A stretch of 40,971 bases of DNA from Opitutus sp. GAS368 (GTDB lineage: Bacteria > Verrucomicrobiota > Verrucomicrobiia > Opitutales > UBA953): assembly GCA_945866215.1 (NCBI GenBank), contig CAMBGQ010000014.1, positions 1 to 40,971 on the forward strand, given 5' to 3'. The number at the start of each line of letters is the position of its first letter. Position 1 is the stretch's first letter. The translations under genes and the position numbers were made by a program. The notes beneath the pieces are model-generated. The model saw only the letters and a list, made by a program, of their open reading frames with translations, ran no database searches and had not been told where the DNA came from. Positions 8,119 through 17,489 of the stretch are shown in pieces.

Positions 8119-8334
8119 TTACTTCTTTACCGGCTCATTGCAATGATCGCAGACCTTGCCGACCTTGGCCGCCTTGACGCAGCAAGGGTGGTTGCACTTA
8201 TCGCCCCTCTTCGTCGCCTTGTCGCAACAGCTGCCTTCCTGATATTTCGGCGCCGCCTTGGCGGGCGTGGCTGGCGAGGTGTCGGCCGCGAAAAGCAACA
8301 CGGTCGGGAGGAGTAAAAGCGTGAGGTATTTCAT
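8119..8334 (-). CDS. small secreted cysteine-rich protein with internal repeat
   Basis: The protein is 71 aa. A clear signal peptide (MKYLTLLLLPTVLLFAAD) leads to a short Ala/Pro linker and a Cys-rich core. The core is two tandem units of the form CC[D/V]KAxxxGxxC[N/D]H: C36, C37, C47, H49, then C51, C52, C62, H64 and a final C65. Seven Cys and two His in about 30 residues suggest metal binding or dense disulfide bonding in the periplasm. The gene is leftward, 52 bases ahead of the methyltransferase gene, and diverges from the giant pseudopilin-like gene. No Shine-Dalgarno motif is present. I do not recognise a named family with known function. Confidence 0.75.
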   Translation of the reverse strand: MKYLTLLLLPTVLLFAADTSPATPAKAAPKYQEGSCCDKATKRGDKCNHPCCVKAAKVGKVCDHCNEPVKK

Positions 8335-8607
8335 TTATTTAGTCTTAAGAGAGTCAGGAGAATAAGCAATCCAGAGGACATGGGGAAGGGACCCGGCAGC
8401 TCCGCGATACGGAAGCGGGAGCTGTGCGTCATCCGTTTCGTTGCCAAAATGAAAGGGGAAGCCAGCGGCCGAAAAGAGGCCGAAAAGCCCAAAAAGGCGA
8501 TTTTATCGAGAAAACGGCCATTTTACCCATCTTAAGTCAAAAATTGATGATTTAAGCTATCCGCGGTCCAAGGATGCCAGACACTTGCCAAGGCCTCACG
8601 ATAGGTA
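8335..8607. other. 273-base divergent intergenic region
   Basis: This is the longest gene-free stretch in the window. It must hold promoters for the leftward Cys-rich gene and the rightward pseudopilin-like module. It contains an inverted repeat CAGCTCC (8397-8403)/GGAGCTG (8418-8424), a tandem direct repeat GGCCGAAAAG (8467-8476 and 8478-8487), and an AT-rich patch at about 8500-8556. A palindrome at 8601-8618 overlaps the next start. I could not match a known riboswitch or a convincing -35/-10 pair. Confidence 0.6.
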
Positions 8608-8618
8608 ATGATACCTAT
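8601..8618. promoter_or_regulatory. perfect 7-bp-arm palindrome enclosing a start codon
   Basis: The sequence is ATAGGTA-ATGA-TACCTAT. The arms are exactly complementary, and the four-base loop contains the ATG at 8608, the start favoured for the giant pseudopilin-like gene. As RNA it would hide the start in a small AU-rich hairpin. As DNA it could be an operator. The alternative start at 8632 lies 13 bases downstream of the hairpin. Confidence 0.4.
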
Positions 8619-11600
8619 TAGAAGCTCTGGCATGAACCCGCGTAACTCACGCCCTGGATTTAGCCTCATCCTTTCTCTGACAGTGATGGCGGGGATCGTC
8701 ATGCTACTCGTCACGATTTCCGCTTTTCTTACCATCGAATCGCAAGCGGTCGCCAACCAGCAACTGGCAACACGCGCTCGGCTGAACGCGATCGTCGCCA
8801 TGCGCCTTGCCCTCGCGCACCTGCAGCAGGAAGCCGGCCCGGACCGCCGCTCCACCGCGCGGTCCGATATCACGCAGCCGGGGGTGAGCGCCAGCAATCT
8901 CCGGAACCCGATGTGGACCGGGGTGTGGCGCTCCGACCTGCCCGACCTGCCCCCAGCCTGGCTCATTTCCGGCCGTGGCGACCAACTCGCTGGCACGCAG
9001 TCGATCTCTCTTTACGATGACCGGATCCGCACGAATCCCGCGCACGATGCAGACTACCATGCCGGCTACTGGGCTCCTTGGCAGGCCGGCTCCATCGTAA
9101 ACACGACGACGATGGTGAACCTTGTCGGCCTGAGCAGCGCCACCGCGGCCGATGGCAACCGCCCGAGCGGCCTAGTCGCCTTACCTAAGGTCGCGCTTCC
9201 TGATAAAAACATCAACGGCAACTACGCCTACTGGATCGGCGATGAAGGCATCAAAGCGCGCGTCAATCTCCGTGAACTCCGCTCCGAAGACCCGGCCGAC
9301 GCCGCGCAATTGATCTCGGTGCGGAGTCCCGTGACGCAGGGCCTTCTAAAGAACATAGACGACCCGCTTCAGCTGGACGCCTTCAGCCGATTAAAGGAGG
9401 CTCCGCTGATCAAAGACATCAACAAGGTGCTCACCGCTGACGGGACGGCGGATGTCCGTAAGTATTTCCACGACATCACCACCGTCTCAGCTGGCGTCCT
9501 CGCGGACTCGCTGCACGGCGGACTCAAACGCGATCTCTCGGTGGCCTTCGAGCTTGCCGACGACCAGTTCGCGGGCACGGAGTTCGGGCAGGGGGCGCCC
9601 GGCGCCGCTGCCACCCACGTCGGCCGGGATTTCGCCATCGCTGGCCAGCCGGAGGTCTCCGGCTTCGAAGACGCCCAGATGGTAGTGCTGAACACCAAGT
9701 TCGGTCCCCGCAACATCACGGCTGCGCCGATCCTCACCCACAAGCACAGGGTTCCCAGCAGCGGCGAAATCCTGACCCTGCGCGGACCGACGTGGTGGGC
9801 GCTGCGCGACTATCATCGTCTTTACAAATCCCTCGGCTGGTCGGACTCGTTCGGCGCGGGCGGGCCGCGGACCACCTCGACCCCGACCTTATTGGCCCGG
9901 GCGCTTTGGCCGAACGTGGCCGCCGCCCATCCGGACGGAGTTCCAAGCAACAGCGGCCTCGCCAACAACAGCCTGCGCAACCGTGTCTACAGCTACTCGG
10001 ACATTTACAACGCCGACCAGAACACCGGTGGCGCGCTGATCAATCCTAACGCCTCCGATCTCATTAACGGCGACAGCGGACGGATCGTTACCCGGCCGTT
10101 GGCGGTCTCCGCGACCCCATACGTCCAACGTATCTCGCTCGCATTTAGCGTGAACAAGATGCAGTGGTTCGAGTGGAGGCAGATCAAAATCGGCAAGAAC
10201 ATCTTTTGGTATCAGGTCGAGACGGTCGACCTGCGCATTAACGTCACCCCAATCGTCGTGGTGCACAATCCCTACAACGTCCGGCTGACGTGGCAACCGG
10301 ACGCCAGCACCTCCCGTTCGACGGTCAAGCGACCGTTTGGAGTCGGCTTCTCCGTCGCCGATATCCAAGACTGGAAATTCCGCTTCACGCAATACAACGG
10401 AGTCGATTCGACGTCGTTCGAGACATCCCTCGCCGACTTTTTTAAGCGCCAGGGCGATGTTACGGGCGATTCCGTAGATCCCGACGACACCTTCCGGCTC
10501 TACCTGGCTAATAACGCGAGCGAGGGAAGCACGACGACGAGCGCACCCGTCACGCCCATCACCCTGGAGCCCGGTGAACTCAGGGTCTTCTCCTGCGAGC
10601 CTAATTTCGGCGAATGGACCAAAGAAATCGTTTTGGGCAACGTCTACAGCACCCGCGGAGGCTTCCGCGACAACGTGCTGGACTGGAACCTCGGGGCGGG
10701 CGCCGAAGATGCCTTTGACATCGCCTCGCCGATCGGGATGGCGATTATCCCCGCGGGTAATGTACGGGTGCGCCACGCTATCGCCAGCCGACCGAACGAT
10801 GAACTCATCCTCGACCGGAGCAACTCCAGCAGTCCCAGCCTTAAGAAGACTAACTTCTTCTTCAACAACAGCGAGGCGGCGGAAATCGTTTTCACGGATA
10901 TCAACGCCGATAAATATCCTTTGGCGGAAAAATTCTTCATGAGCTGGCGGCATGTCCGCAACAAGACCCTCGATGGACTGCCCAACAGCACGCAGCCCAC
11001 CTTAGAGCCCGACCTGATCTCCGTGATCGACATCACCGCCAAAACGGCTGACGCCGCCGGCGCCCCCTACCCCTTCCTCACCCACTCCAACCCACTGGCC
11101 CCCGTGCAACGCGCCAGCGCTGGGGGCCGCCGCATCGGGGTCAGCGGGGACTCGGCCGGTTATTTAGGCGCTTCCCCCAGCTACCAGCTGACCGTCCGCA
11201 ACGGTGCTTGGGAAAATCTGCTGGAATTCCCCGCTGGTACCGATGGGAAGAAGACCTACGGGGGATACTCCATCTCCTCAAGCGGCGCCGACTCGGTAAT
11301 CCTGGCTGAAATCCCTCTGGTCCAGCCCACTTCCCTCGCGCATTACGCGCACGCCAACCTTGGCATCCGCGATCAGCAACCCCTGCTCGCCATCGGCAAT
11401 AGTTTTGCTACCCCGTTCATCGATCCTCGGAAAGCCTATCAGGAAAACGGGGACAGCTGGACCGAGATGGATCAGTCCTATCTGCTCAACGCCGCACTTT
11501 GGGATGGTTTCTTCCTTTCCAGCATCGCCCCTTGGATGAAGACGGGCAGCACGGGCGCAATCGCGCCGGCGACGGCAAGCCCACCGGACCTGACCACGAG

Positions 11601-12753
11601 GAAAAACGATAAGACCCTCGGCTTCGATTCGGACCGTGAGTTGAAATCCGCCGCCGCAGTCATCGACGACTTCGTCTCCCTCGGCATACCGCTGGACAAT
11701 CCCCGCTTCAGCTTGGAAGGCGCGGATAAGTCGCCGGAAGCCCTCCGCTCCGCCCTCGCCGACTATCGTCGTTCCGCGACGGTGCTGCTCAACAAAGGGG
11801 CGTTCAATGTTAACTCGACCTCGGTCGAAGCCTGGACCTCCTTACTGGGATCCGCCAAAGCGTTCGCCATCAACTCGGCCGGAAAGGACTTCCCCAAAGT
11901 TACGGAGAACGCGCGTTTCCCACGTATCCAAGGAAAGACTTCAGTTGCGCCCGCGGATAAGAACATCGGCGATTCCACCAACTGGTCTGGCTTCGCTAAT
12001 CTCACCGACACGCAGATTGCCGCTCTCGCCAAGGCCATCGTGGAGGAAAATAAGGTCCGCTACGGCATCTCCCAACGCACGGAGCGAGACTTGGTCAAAA
12101 CCCCGCGTGAGCGGTTGTTCGGGAGCCTGAACAAACCCACGACCCCTTACCTCGGGCTATCGGAATTCGTCAACCGCTTCCTTTGCTCCGACGCTTGGGC
12201 CAACCGCACCGGCGCGCTGCAAGCTGCCATCTTACGTTCCGACCGAGATAATACTGATAAGCCATTATACGACCCCTTGTCCAAGAAGACTGGTAATTAC
12301 CCGGTCGCGATGATCGCCTTGGAAAGCGCCACTGCCGGGACTTTCCCCCATCCGGAAAGCATCGAGATCACCCGACCTGGCCTGTCGCCAAACCCCCTGC
12401 ACACGGCGCTCGCCGCCCCGGGCAACCTGCTCCAATCGGACCTGCTCCAGAGCCTGGGATCGGCACTGGCCACGCGCTCCGACACCTTCACCCTGCGCTG
12501 CTTCGGCGAAGCCGCCCAGAGCAGCGGCGCGACGGGCTGCGCATGGATGGAAGTCGTGGTTCAGCGCACCCCAGAGTTCCTCGACCCAACCAACCTGCCC
12601 GAAACTGGCAACAGCGCCCACCGCCCCCTTCGGCTTAGCACTTCCGCCGTAACCGACGCCACCGTCAGCAGCGCCCTCACCTTGGTCAACCACGTCCTCG
12701 GCCGTCGCTTCAAGGTAGTTTCCATACGCTGGCTGAGAGCCGATGAGATCTAA
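8608..12753 (+). CDS. giant prepilin-like (GspK/PilX-like) protein, copy 1
   Basis: The protein is 1381 aa. A leader ends at RPG and is followed by FSLILSLTVM and a hydrophobic helix to about residue 43, then an amphipathic stretch (SQAVANQQLATRARLNAIVA). This is the type IV prepilin/pseudopilin N-terminus, but Glu at +5 is absent, as in GspK- or PilX-type minor pilins. GspK-like echoes follow: WIGDEGIKARVNL (209-221, cf. DExGKxNLN), FNVNSTSVEAW (from 1066, cf. NVNTAxxxVL) and ATRSDTFTLRCFGEA (from 1288, cf. the C-terminal strand). It resembles verrucomicrobial 'Verru_Chthon cassette protein A' as I remember it. It is probably an inner-membrane-inserted protein with a large periplasmic domain. 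The start at 8608 rather than 8632 is chosen because the paralogue has a matching leader (MxPxRxxxM). Its stop overlaps the next gene by 11 bases. Confidence 0.8.
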   Translation: MIPIRSSGMNPRNSRPGFSLILSLTVMAGIVMLLVTISAFLTIESQAVANQQLATRARLNAIVAMRLALAHLQQEAGPDRRSTARSDITQPGVSASNLRNPMWTGVWRSDLPDLPPAWLISGRGDQLAGTQSISLYDDRIRTNPAHDADYHAGYWAPWQAGSIVNTTTMVNLVGLSSATAADGNRPSGLVALPKVALPDKNINGNYAYWIGDEGIKARVNLRELRSEDPADAAQLISVRSPVTQGLLKNIDDPLQLDAFSRLKEAPLIKDINKVLTADGTADVRKYFHDITTVSAGVLADSLHGGLKRDLSVAFELADDQFAGTEFGQGAPGAAATHVGRDFAIAGQPEVSGFEDAQMVVLNTKFGPRNITAAPILTHKHRVPSSGEILTLRGPTWWALRDYHRLYKSLGWSDSFGAGGPRTTSTPTLLARALWPNVAAAHPDGVPSNSGLANNSLRNRVYSYSDIYNADQNTGGALINPNASDLINGDSGRIVTRPLAVSATPYVQRISLAFSVNKMQWFEWRQIKIGKNIFWYQVETVDLRINVTPIVVVHNPYNVRLTWQPDASTSRSTVKRPFGVGFSVADIQDWKFRFTQYNGVDSTSFETSLADFFKRQGDVTGDSVDPDDTFRLYLANNASEGSTTTSAPVTPITLEPGELRVFSCEPNFGEWTKEIVLGNVYSTRGGFRDNVLDWNLGAGAEDAFDIASPIGMAIIPAGNVRVRHAIASRPNDELILDRSNSSSPSLKKTNFFFNNSEAAEIVFTDINADKYPLAEKFFMSWRHVRNKTLDGLPNSTQPTLEPDLISVIDITAKTADAAGAPYPFLTHSNPLAPVQRASAGGRRIGVSGDSAGYLGASPSYQLTVRNGAWENLLEFPAGTDGKKTYGGYSISSSGADSVILAEIPLVQPTSLAHYAHANLGIRDQQPLLAIGNSFATPFIDPRKAYQENGDSWTEMDQSYLLNAALWDGFFLSSIAPWMKTGSTGAIAPATASPPDLTTRKNDKTLGFDSDRELKSAAAVIDDFVSLGIPLDNPRFSLEGADKSPEALRSALADYRRSATVLLNKGAFNVNSTSVEAWTSLLGSAKAFAINSAGKDFPKVTENARFPRIQGKTSVAPADKNIGDSTNWSGFANLTDTQIAALAKAIVEENKVRYGISQRTERDLVKTPRERLFGSLNKPTTPYLGLSEFVNRFLCSDAWANRTGALQAAILRSDRDNTDKPLYDPLSKKTGNYPVAMIALESATAGTFPHPESIEITRPGLSPNPLHTALAAPGNLLQSDLLQSLGSALATRSDTFTLRCFGEAAQSSGATGCAWMEVVVQRTPEFLDPTNLPETGNSAHRPLRLSTSAVTDATVSSALTLVNHVLGRRFKVVSIRWLRADEI

Positions 12754-13546
12754 GCTTTTTCTCTTGGCAATCATTGTCTGGGCGCTGGCCAGCTTGCCCG
12801 CCGTCGCCCAGGAGACCACTCGGGTCGAGGCCCGCGTGAAGTTTCTTTCCATGACGCGGCCGCTGATAGAGGTCGGCCTGCTGCAAGGCACGAAAGCCGA
12901 GGGCCTGGCCATCGCCACTGACATGCTGACGGATGAGATCGTCTACCGGGGCGCCTCCCGGCTCGAGCTCCTTGAAATGAAATCGGCCTCGGCCCCGCTG
13001 GTCACCACGGATGACGAAGTAAAAGGCAGCAAAAAGGCCACGCCGTCCGCCGGCGTCAAGGCGCGACTTGCCGCCAAGACTTTCAAGCCTGCCGGCACTC
13101 CCCCCATCGCCTGGATCGACCTCCCGACCAACCAAGGGCGACTACAACTCATCCTTCTGGTGACCCCTGGCCTCGGGAACGGTATCGTCGCCTTGAACGA
13201 CTCCCCAGGCTCCGCCCCGCTGGGAAGTAATCGCTATCTCAACCTCTGCTCTTTCCCGATCGTGGTACGACTACCTTCGGGTGACCATGTCATCGGACCG
13301 AAAGGATCCAAGACGGCCCGACCTGGCGCCAAGGATAGCGAGTATTACGACCTCCAAATTCTGACGAAGGCCGACGTTCCGGACAAACTGGCCTTCTCCG
13401 GGCGGGTTTTCCATATGAATTCTGTCCGCAAGCTTTACCTGATCTCAGAGGCCCCCGGCGAAAGCCAACGCATCACCCTGAAAGTGGTCGAAGACCGCGA
13501 CGCCCCCGCCAAGGCGCTCCCCCCTTCGGCGGCCCCCCCTAAGTGA
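12743..13546 (+). CDS. secreted partner protein of the pseudopilin-like module, copy 1
   Basis: The protein is 267 aa with a signal peptide (MRSKLFLLAIIVWALASLPAVAQ). The start overlaps the end of the giant gene by 11 bases, implying translational coupling. It is homologous to the product of 17486-18499 by eye: both share V.VRF..LS...P near the N-terminus, a TD..T.E..Y.G...L segment, and a C-terminal core with LGSNRYLNL (copy 2: FGSHQFINL) followed by a strand pair. Between the two conserved blocks it has a linker rich in Ala, Lys and Thr (about residues 82-125). The C-terminus is Pro/Ala rich. No catalytic motif is seen. A structural or chaperone role for the giant pseudopilin-like protein is inferred only from coupling and duplication as a pair. 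Confidence 0.78.
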   Translation: MRSKLFLLAIIVWALASLPAVAQETTRVEARVKFLSMTRPLIEVGLLQGTKAEGLAIATDMLTDEIVYRGASRLELLEMKSASAPLVTTDDEVKGSKKATPSAGVKARLAAKTFKPAGTPPIAWIDLPTNQGRLQLILLVTPGLGNGIVALNDSPGSAPLGSNRYLNLCSFPIVVRLPSGDHVIGPKGSKTARPGAKDSEYYDLQILTKADVPDKLAFSGRVFHMNSVRKLYLISEAPGESQRITLKVVEDRDAPAKALPPSAAPPK

Positions 13547-13555
13547 CCGAGCGGC

Positions 13556-13584
13556 TGGCAATCGGAGGGAAATAGTTTTAATAT
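13556..13584 (+). promoter_or_regulatory. possible promoter for the second module
   Basis: TGGCAA (13556-13561), a 17-base spacer and TAATAT (13579-13584) lie in the 91-base gap before the second giant gene. The match is 3/6 and 4/6 to sigma-70 boxes, so this is weak. It is offered because it is the only AT-rich patch in the gap. Confidence 0.2.
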
Positions 13585-13637
13585 GAACAGGCAGGTCGGG
13601 GCTTGAGGGCGTTCGTTGCCCGGCCTAAACTGTAGGG

Positions 13638-16600
13638 GTGCTTCCCCTCCGCGCGACGACGATGCGGTCTCGGCCTGGCTTCAGCCTCGTGCTGTCACTG
13701 GTCGTTATGTCGCTGATTCTGCTCACGATCATCACGGTGGCGTCCTTCGTCAGCATCGAATCCCGCCTGGCGGCGCAGCACCAGAACCTCGTCCGGGCAC
13801 GCCTGAACGCCACGGTCTCGCTCCGGCTGGCGCTGGCGCATCTGCAGCAGGAGGCCGGGCCCGACCGGCGCATCACCGCGCGCGCCGATATCATCGCGAA
13901 TACGACGCAACCCCTCTGGACTTGGTTGACCCTACGCAATCCGCTGTGGACCGGGGTCTGGCGGAGCGATCTCCAGCTCACCCCCCCTTCCTGGCTGATC
14001 AGCGGACGGCATGACCAAATTCCGGGCAGCCAATCCGTCAACCTCCAAGGACAAAGCGACTTTTACCTTTCGCAGTGGGTGCCTTGGCAGACGGACTACG
14101 CCTACCCTGAGACTCAAGGCATCACCTTGGTGGGCAACGCCAGCGCCAGTCCAGCCGAGCTGCCCAGTGGAAATTATGCCGGCAAACCCGATGGACGCAT
14201 CGTGCTTCCGCGGATTAGCCTTCCCGACACCAATGTCTATGGCTCCTACTGCTACTGGATCGGCGATGAAGGCGTCAAAGCCCGCCTCAACCTAAGTGAC
14301 CCGCGGCTCACCCCGAGCGATGGTTCGGCCAGTACGCCACAACTCAAACAGGAAGCCTTACGCGGAGCGATCCGATCAGGGAACGAAATCCTGCCTGGGC
14401 TCGCCACCATGCCGCTCAGCGGCATGGATCCGCGCATCTCGCACGTCCAACAGCTGTCCCTGCTGACTAATGGAGGCGGCCTCATCGAGACCAGTCCGCC
14501 CACCGTCGTCCGCGGACTGACCACGGAGACCACCCTGTGGTCACGCGGGGTCAACGCCGACTCGGTCTGGGGCGGCCTCAAGGTGGACCTCTCGCTCGCC
14601 TTCGAAATGAACGATGCCCGGTGGGCGGCCTCGGAGTTCGGTGCCGACACGACGCCCATGGATACGGCCGGCCAACGCGTCGCCGGCGTCACCTACGTCT
14701 ATGATCCCAACGGCGTCAGCATGCGCCAAGCCTTCGGCATCACCAAGACCACCCTGAGCTTCGACGGCCTCACCCGCGGCTACGCGCCGCTCTACTCCTT
14801 CGATAGCAGGGTCAGCTCAACAACAACCATCACGACCCGCGGCCCTCTCTGGGATACCCTGCGCAATTACCATCGCCTTTACAAGGAAGTGAGCTGGGCC
14901 TCCCAGACCGCTCCCGAAATCAACGCCCGCACTCACTATCCCAGCAACGTGGCCCTGCGTGACGCCGGCTATGGAGCACGCAGCCATTATGGTCGTTTCT
15001 ATAACCGCGAGGATACGCCCACCGGTGACTTCCTGAACACCCTGACCCTGCATACGCTGCCGGCGCCACGACCCACCAAGGTGGCGGTATCTCCGTACGT
15101 CTGCCGCGAGCTGCTGGTCTTCGGACTGCAGAACGGCGCCGACTCGGTCCGGCTCACCGTGACGCCAATCATCGTCCTACATAACCCTTACGGAATCAAC
15201 CTGCGGCTCGGACGAAAGAATGTCCCCCTTGAGCCGGCCGGTATGCGTTTCTCCTTTCGCAAATGGGATACGCTGAGCCTAAACATCCAGTCAAACTCAA
15301 CCAACTGGACGAAGACACTCGGGCAGCTGGCCACAGCGGCCGACTCCGCCTCCAGTTCCCAGGAAAGCTTCCGTACTTACATACCAGCGGAGGTCCTGCT
15401 GACCCCCGGAGAGTTTCGGGTCTTCTCGCTGCCGGGAGTAGGCACGACACCGAGTAACCGCAGCCCGAACGCTTTCAAGCGAACCGGAGGGTCTATGCAG
15501 TCGGGTCTCGATACCCGCGGGGGCGTCTGGATGAACCTCACTGATGCAGCGGGAACACCGCTTTCGGCGACGACGCCCACCACCACGGTGAGACTGATGA
15601 ATAGCGGCGTCTTCGAGACCCGGGTGATGCTGTCCTCCTGGCCCGGCGACGATATCATCGCCGACTCCCTCGACGCTTCGAGTGAGCTCAACACCCTCCT
15701 GACCACCAACCTCAGTTATAGATCACCAATGACCTCGCCCGTCATGAGCCTGACCTTCGGCGGAGTCACTGCACCGGCACTGCCCATAATCGGCGCTGAA
15801 CCGAAGATCCTCGGCGTCATCGACCAAGGTCTGCGCTGGCCTCGCGATTCCGGACCCTGGCCGCTCTTCTCTTATTCCAATCCTCTGGCGCCCGTAACCC
15901 GGGCCGACGCGGGCGGGAGACCCACCGCTACGACCGTGAGCGGAAGAGCCTTCACTTCACCCAGCTATCGGACGACTTCTGCGCAGCCAAGCGGCTGGGG
16001 CAACGTGATCGAAACGTTCGGCGTCGACGGCGCCAGCGCCTTCGGCGGACTCAGCCAAACGAGCGCCCTTTCCGGCGGTATAACCGGCGTGACCTCCGCC
16101 GTCTATACCGAGGTGCCACTATCGCCTCCCCTTTCCCTCGCCCAATATACGCATGCGAACTTCGGCCTGCGCGACCAGGACCCGCTCTTCCAAATCGCGC
16201 AGAGTTTCGTGCCCCTTAACGGCTATAATTACGTCACGAGCAATTATGACGCCAGCTGCGTTATTTCTAACCACGACAGCGCCTGGATGGCGAACGCGGC
16301 CTTGTTCGACCGTTTCTTCCTTTCGGGCGCGGCGCCCGTCATCCGCAGGGGAGCCGACGTGACGGAGGCCAAGACCCTTGAGAACGTGCTGGATAACTTC
16401 GCCGCTGGCCAAGGAAAGCTGGCCAACCCGCGTACCTGGCTCTTCGCCCAGCGCGACGAAGATACCGTGCGCCGGATGCTCCGCGACCATCGGCGCATCG
16501 CCGGGACGATCCTCTCGGAGGGCACATTCAACGTGAACAGCACGTCCGTGCCGGCCTGGGCGGCCTTGCTCGCCAGCGCCAAGCGCAACGCGCTCGGCAC

Positions 16601-17489
16601 GGCCGATGAACTCGAACCCTCCCCCACCAATAACGCCAGGTTCCCCCGAACCGTCCGGGCCGATGCCGCCAGAATCAGCCACCAGAACCGCTTTACCGAA
16701 CCCGAGGCCTGGACGGGCCTCGCCACCTTGAGCGATAACCAGATCTGGATTCTGGCCCGCAGCATCGTGGAGGAAATGCGTAACCGGATCCGCTTCAACC
16801 ACCGTTACCCATACGGCATCAAGCCAGGAATGAACGTGCACTACGTCATCCAAAACCGCGGCGCCGAAGTGCCGCTGCCGTTCATCGGGCTTTCCCAGTT
16901 TTTAAACCGCTTTAATTGCGGAGCCTATCCCAATGACGTCACGTGGCAAGGGTGCCTGCAGAATGCGATTCTACGAGCCGATGTAGCGGGTGCCAATCTC
17001 TCGAACCGTACTGCTGCGCTGGGAATCGCTCCAGTCTTCGGAACCACGCAAGCATCTGCGAACACCACCCTCGCAGGCGCCATTCCTTACGTCCAAACTC
17101 CGGCTAACGCGATGGCATCACACCCGCAAGCAAGCCCCTCAACCAATCGTAACCACATGCTCCGGGCCGCACCGACATCCCTCACGCAGGCCGATATCCT
17201 GGCCGCCGTCGGTTCATCTCTCGCCACCCGCTCAGATACTTTTGTCATCCGCTGCTACGGCGATGCCGCGGATCCGCTGGATCCGACCAGGACCGTCGCG
17301 TCCTGCTGGATCGAGGCCGTGGTGCAACGCGTCCCCGAATTCTGCGACCCTCGCCAGCCGCCCGAGACCGAGGTGGGCAGCCCCACGGATGGCCAGTTGC
17401 ACAATCCCTTGCTCGACCCTGTGAACCGGACTCTCGGACGTCGTTTCATCATCCTGTCCTCGCGGACACTTAACCCGAACGACCTATGA
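13638..17489 (+). CDS. giant prepilin-like (GspK/PilX-like) protein, copy 2
   Basis: The protein is 1283 aa, starting with GTG at 13638. The leader MLPLRATTMRSRPG parallels that of copy 1 and supports this start over ATG 13662. The prepilin-like junction is RPG|FSLVLSLVVM, again without Glu at +5, with a membrane helix to about residue 38. Conserved blocks shared with copy 1 in the same order include ALAHLQQEAGPDRR, RNPLWTGVWRSDL, PSWLISGRHDQ, WIGDEGVKARLNL (207-219), a YHRLYK block, VTPIIVLHNPY, YSNPLAPVTRADAGGR, YTHANFGLRDQDPL, FNVNSTSVPAW (from 964), ATRSDTFVIRCYGDA (from 1196) and LGRRF near the C-terminus. The remaining sequence is strongly diverged, so the duplication is old. Its TGA stop overlaps the partner start as ATGA. 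Function unknown; a minor pseudopilin of an assembly encoded elsewhere is the best guess. Confidence 0.8.
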   Translation: MLPLRATTMRSRPGFSLVLSLVVMSLILLTIITVASFVSIESRLAAQHQNLVRARLNATVSLRLALAHLQQEAGPDRRITARADIIANTTQPLWTWLTLRNPLWTGVWRSDLQLTPPSWLISGRHDQIPGSQSVNLQGQSDFYLSQWVPWQTDYAYPETQGITLVGNASASPAELPSGNYAGKPDGRIVLPRISLPDTNVYGSYCYWIGDEGVKARLNLSDPRLTPSDGSASTPQLKQEALRGAIRSGNEILPGLATMPLSGMDPRISHVQQLSLLTNGGGLIETSPPTVVRGLTTETTLWSRGVNADSVWGGLKVDLSLAFEMNDARWAASEFGADTTPMDTAGQRVAGVTYVYDPNGVSMRQAFGITKTTLSFDGLTRGYAPLYSFDSRVSSTTTITTRGPLWDTLRNYHRLYKEVSWASQTAPEINARTHYPSNVALRDAGYGARSHYGRFYNREDTPTGDFLNTLTLHTLPAPRPTKVAVSPYVCRELLVFGLQNGADSVRLTVTPIIVLHNPYGINLRLGRKNVPLEPAGMRFSFRKWDTLSLNIQSNSTNWTKTLGQLATAADSASSSQESFRTYIPAEVLLTPGEFRVFSLPGVGTTPSNRSPNAFKRTGGSMQSGLDTRGGVWMNLTDAAGTPLSATTPTTTVRLMNSGVFETRVMLSSWPGDDIIADSLDASSELNTLLTTNLSYRSPMTSPVMSLTFGGVTAPALPIIGAEPKILGVIDQGLRWPRDSGPWPLFSYSNPLAPVTRADAGGRPTATTVSGRAFTSPSYRTTSAQPSGWGNVIETFGVDGASAFGGLSQTSALSGGITGVTSAVYTEVPLSPPLSLAQYTHANFGLRDQDPLFQIAQSFVPLNGYNYVTSNYDASCVISNHDSAWMANAALFDRFFLSGAAPVIRRGADVTEAKTLENVLDNFAAGQGKLANPRTWLFAQRDEDTVRRMLRDHRRIAGTILSEGTFNVNSTSVPAWAALLASAKRNALGTADELEPSPTNNARFPRTVRADAARISHQNRFTEPEAWTGLATLSDNQIWILARSIVEEMRNRIRFNHRYPYGIKPGMNVHYVIQNRGAEVPLPFIGLSQFLNRFNCGAYPNDVTWQGCLQNAILRADVAGANLSNRTAALGIAPVFGTTQASANTTLAGAIPYVQTPANAMASHPQASPSTNRNHMLRAAPTSLTQADILAAVGSSLATRSDTFVIRCYGDAADPLDPTRTVASCWIEAVVQRVPEFCDPRQPPETEVGSPTDGQLHNPLLDPVNRTLGRRFIILSSRTLNPNDL

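Noticed and set aside
8380-8480. Riboswitch-like structure in the divergent gap (stem CAGCTCC/GGAGCTG, then GCCAAAATGAAAGGGGAAGCC)
   Set aside because: I compared it mentally with cobalamin, c-di-GMP and TPP consensus cores and did not find the required conserved blocks. An Rfam covariance search would decide.
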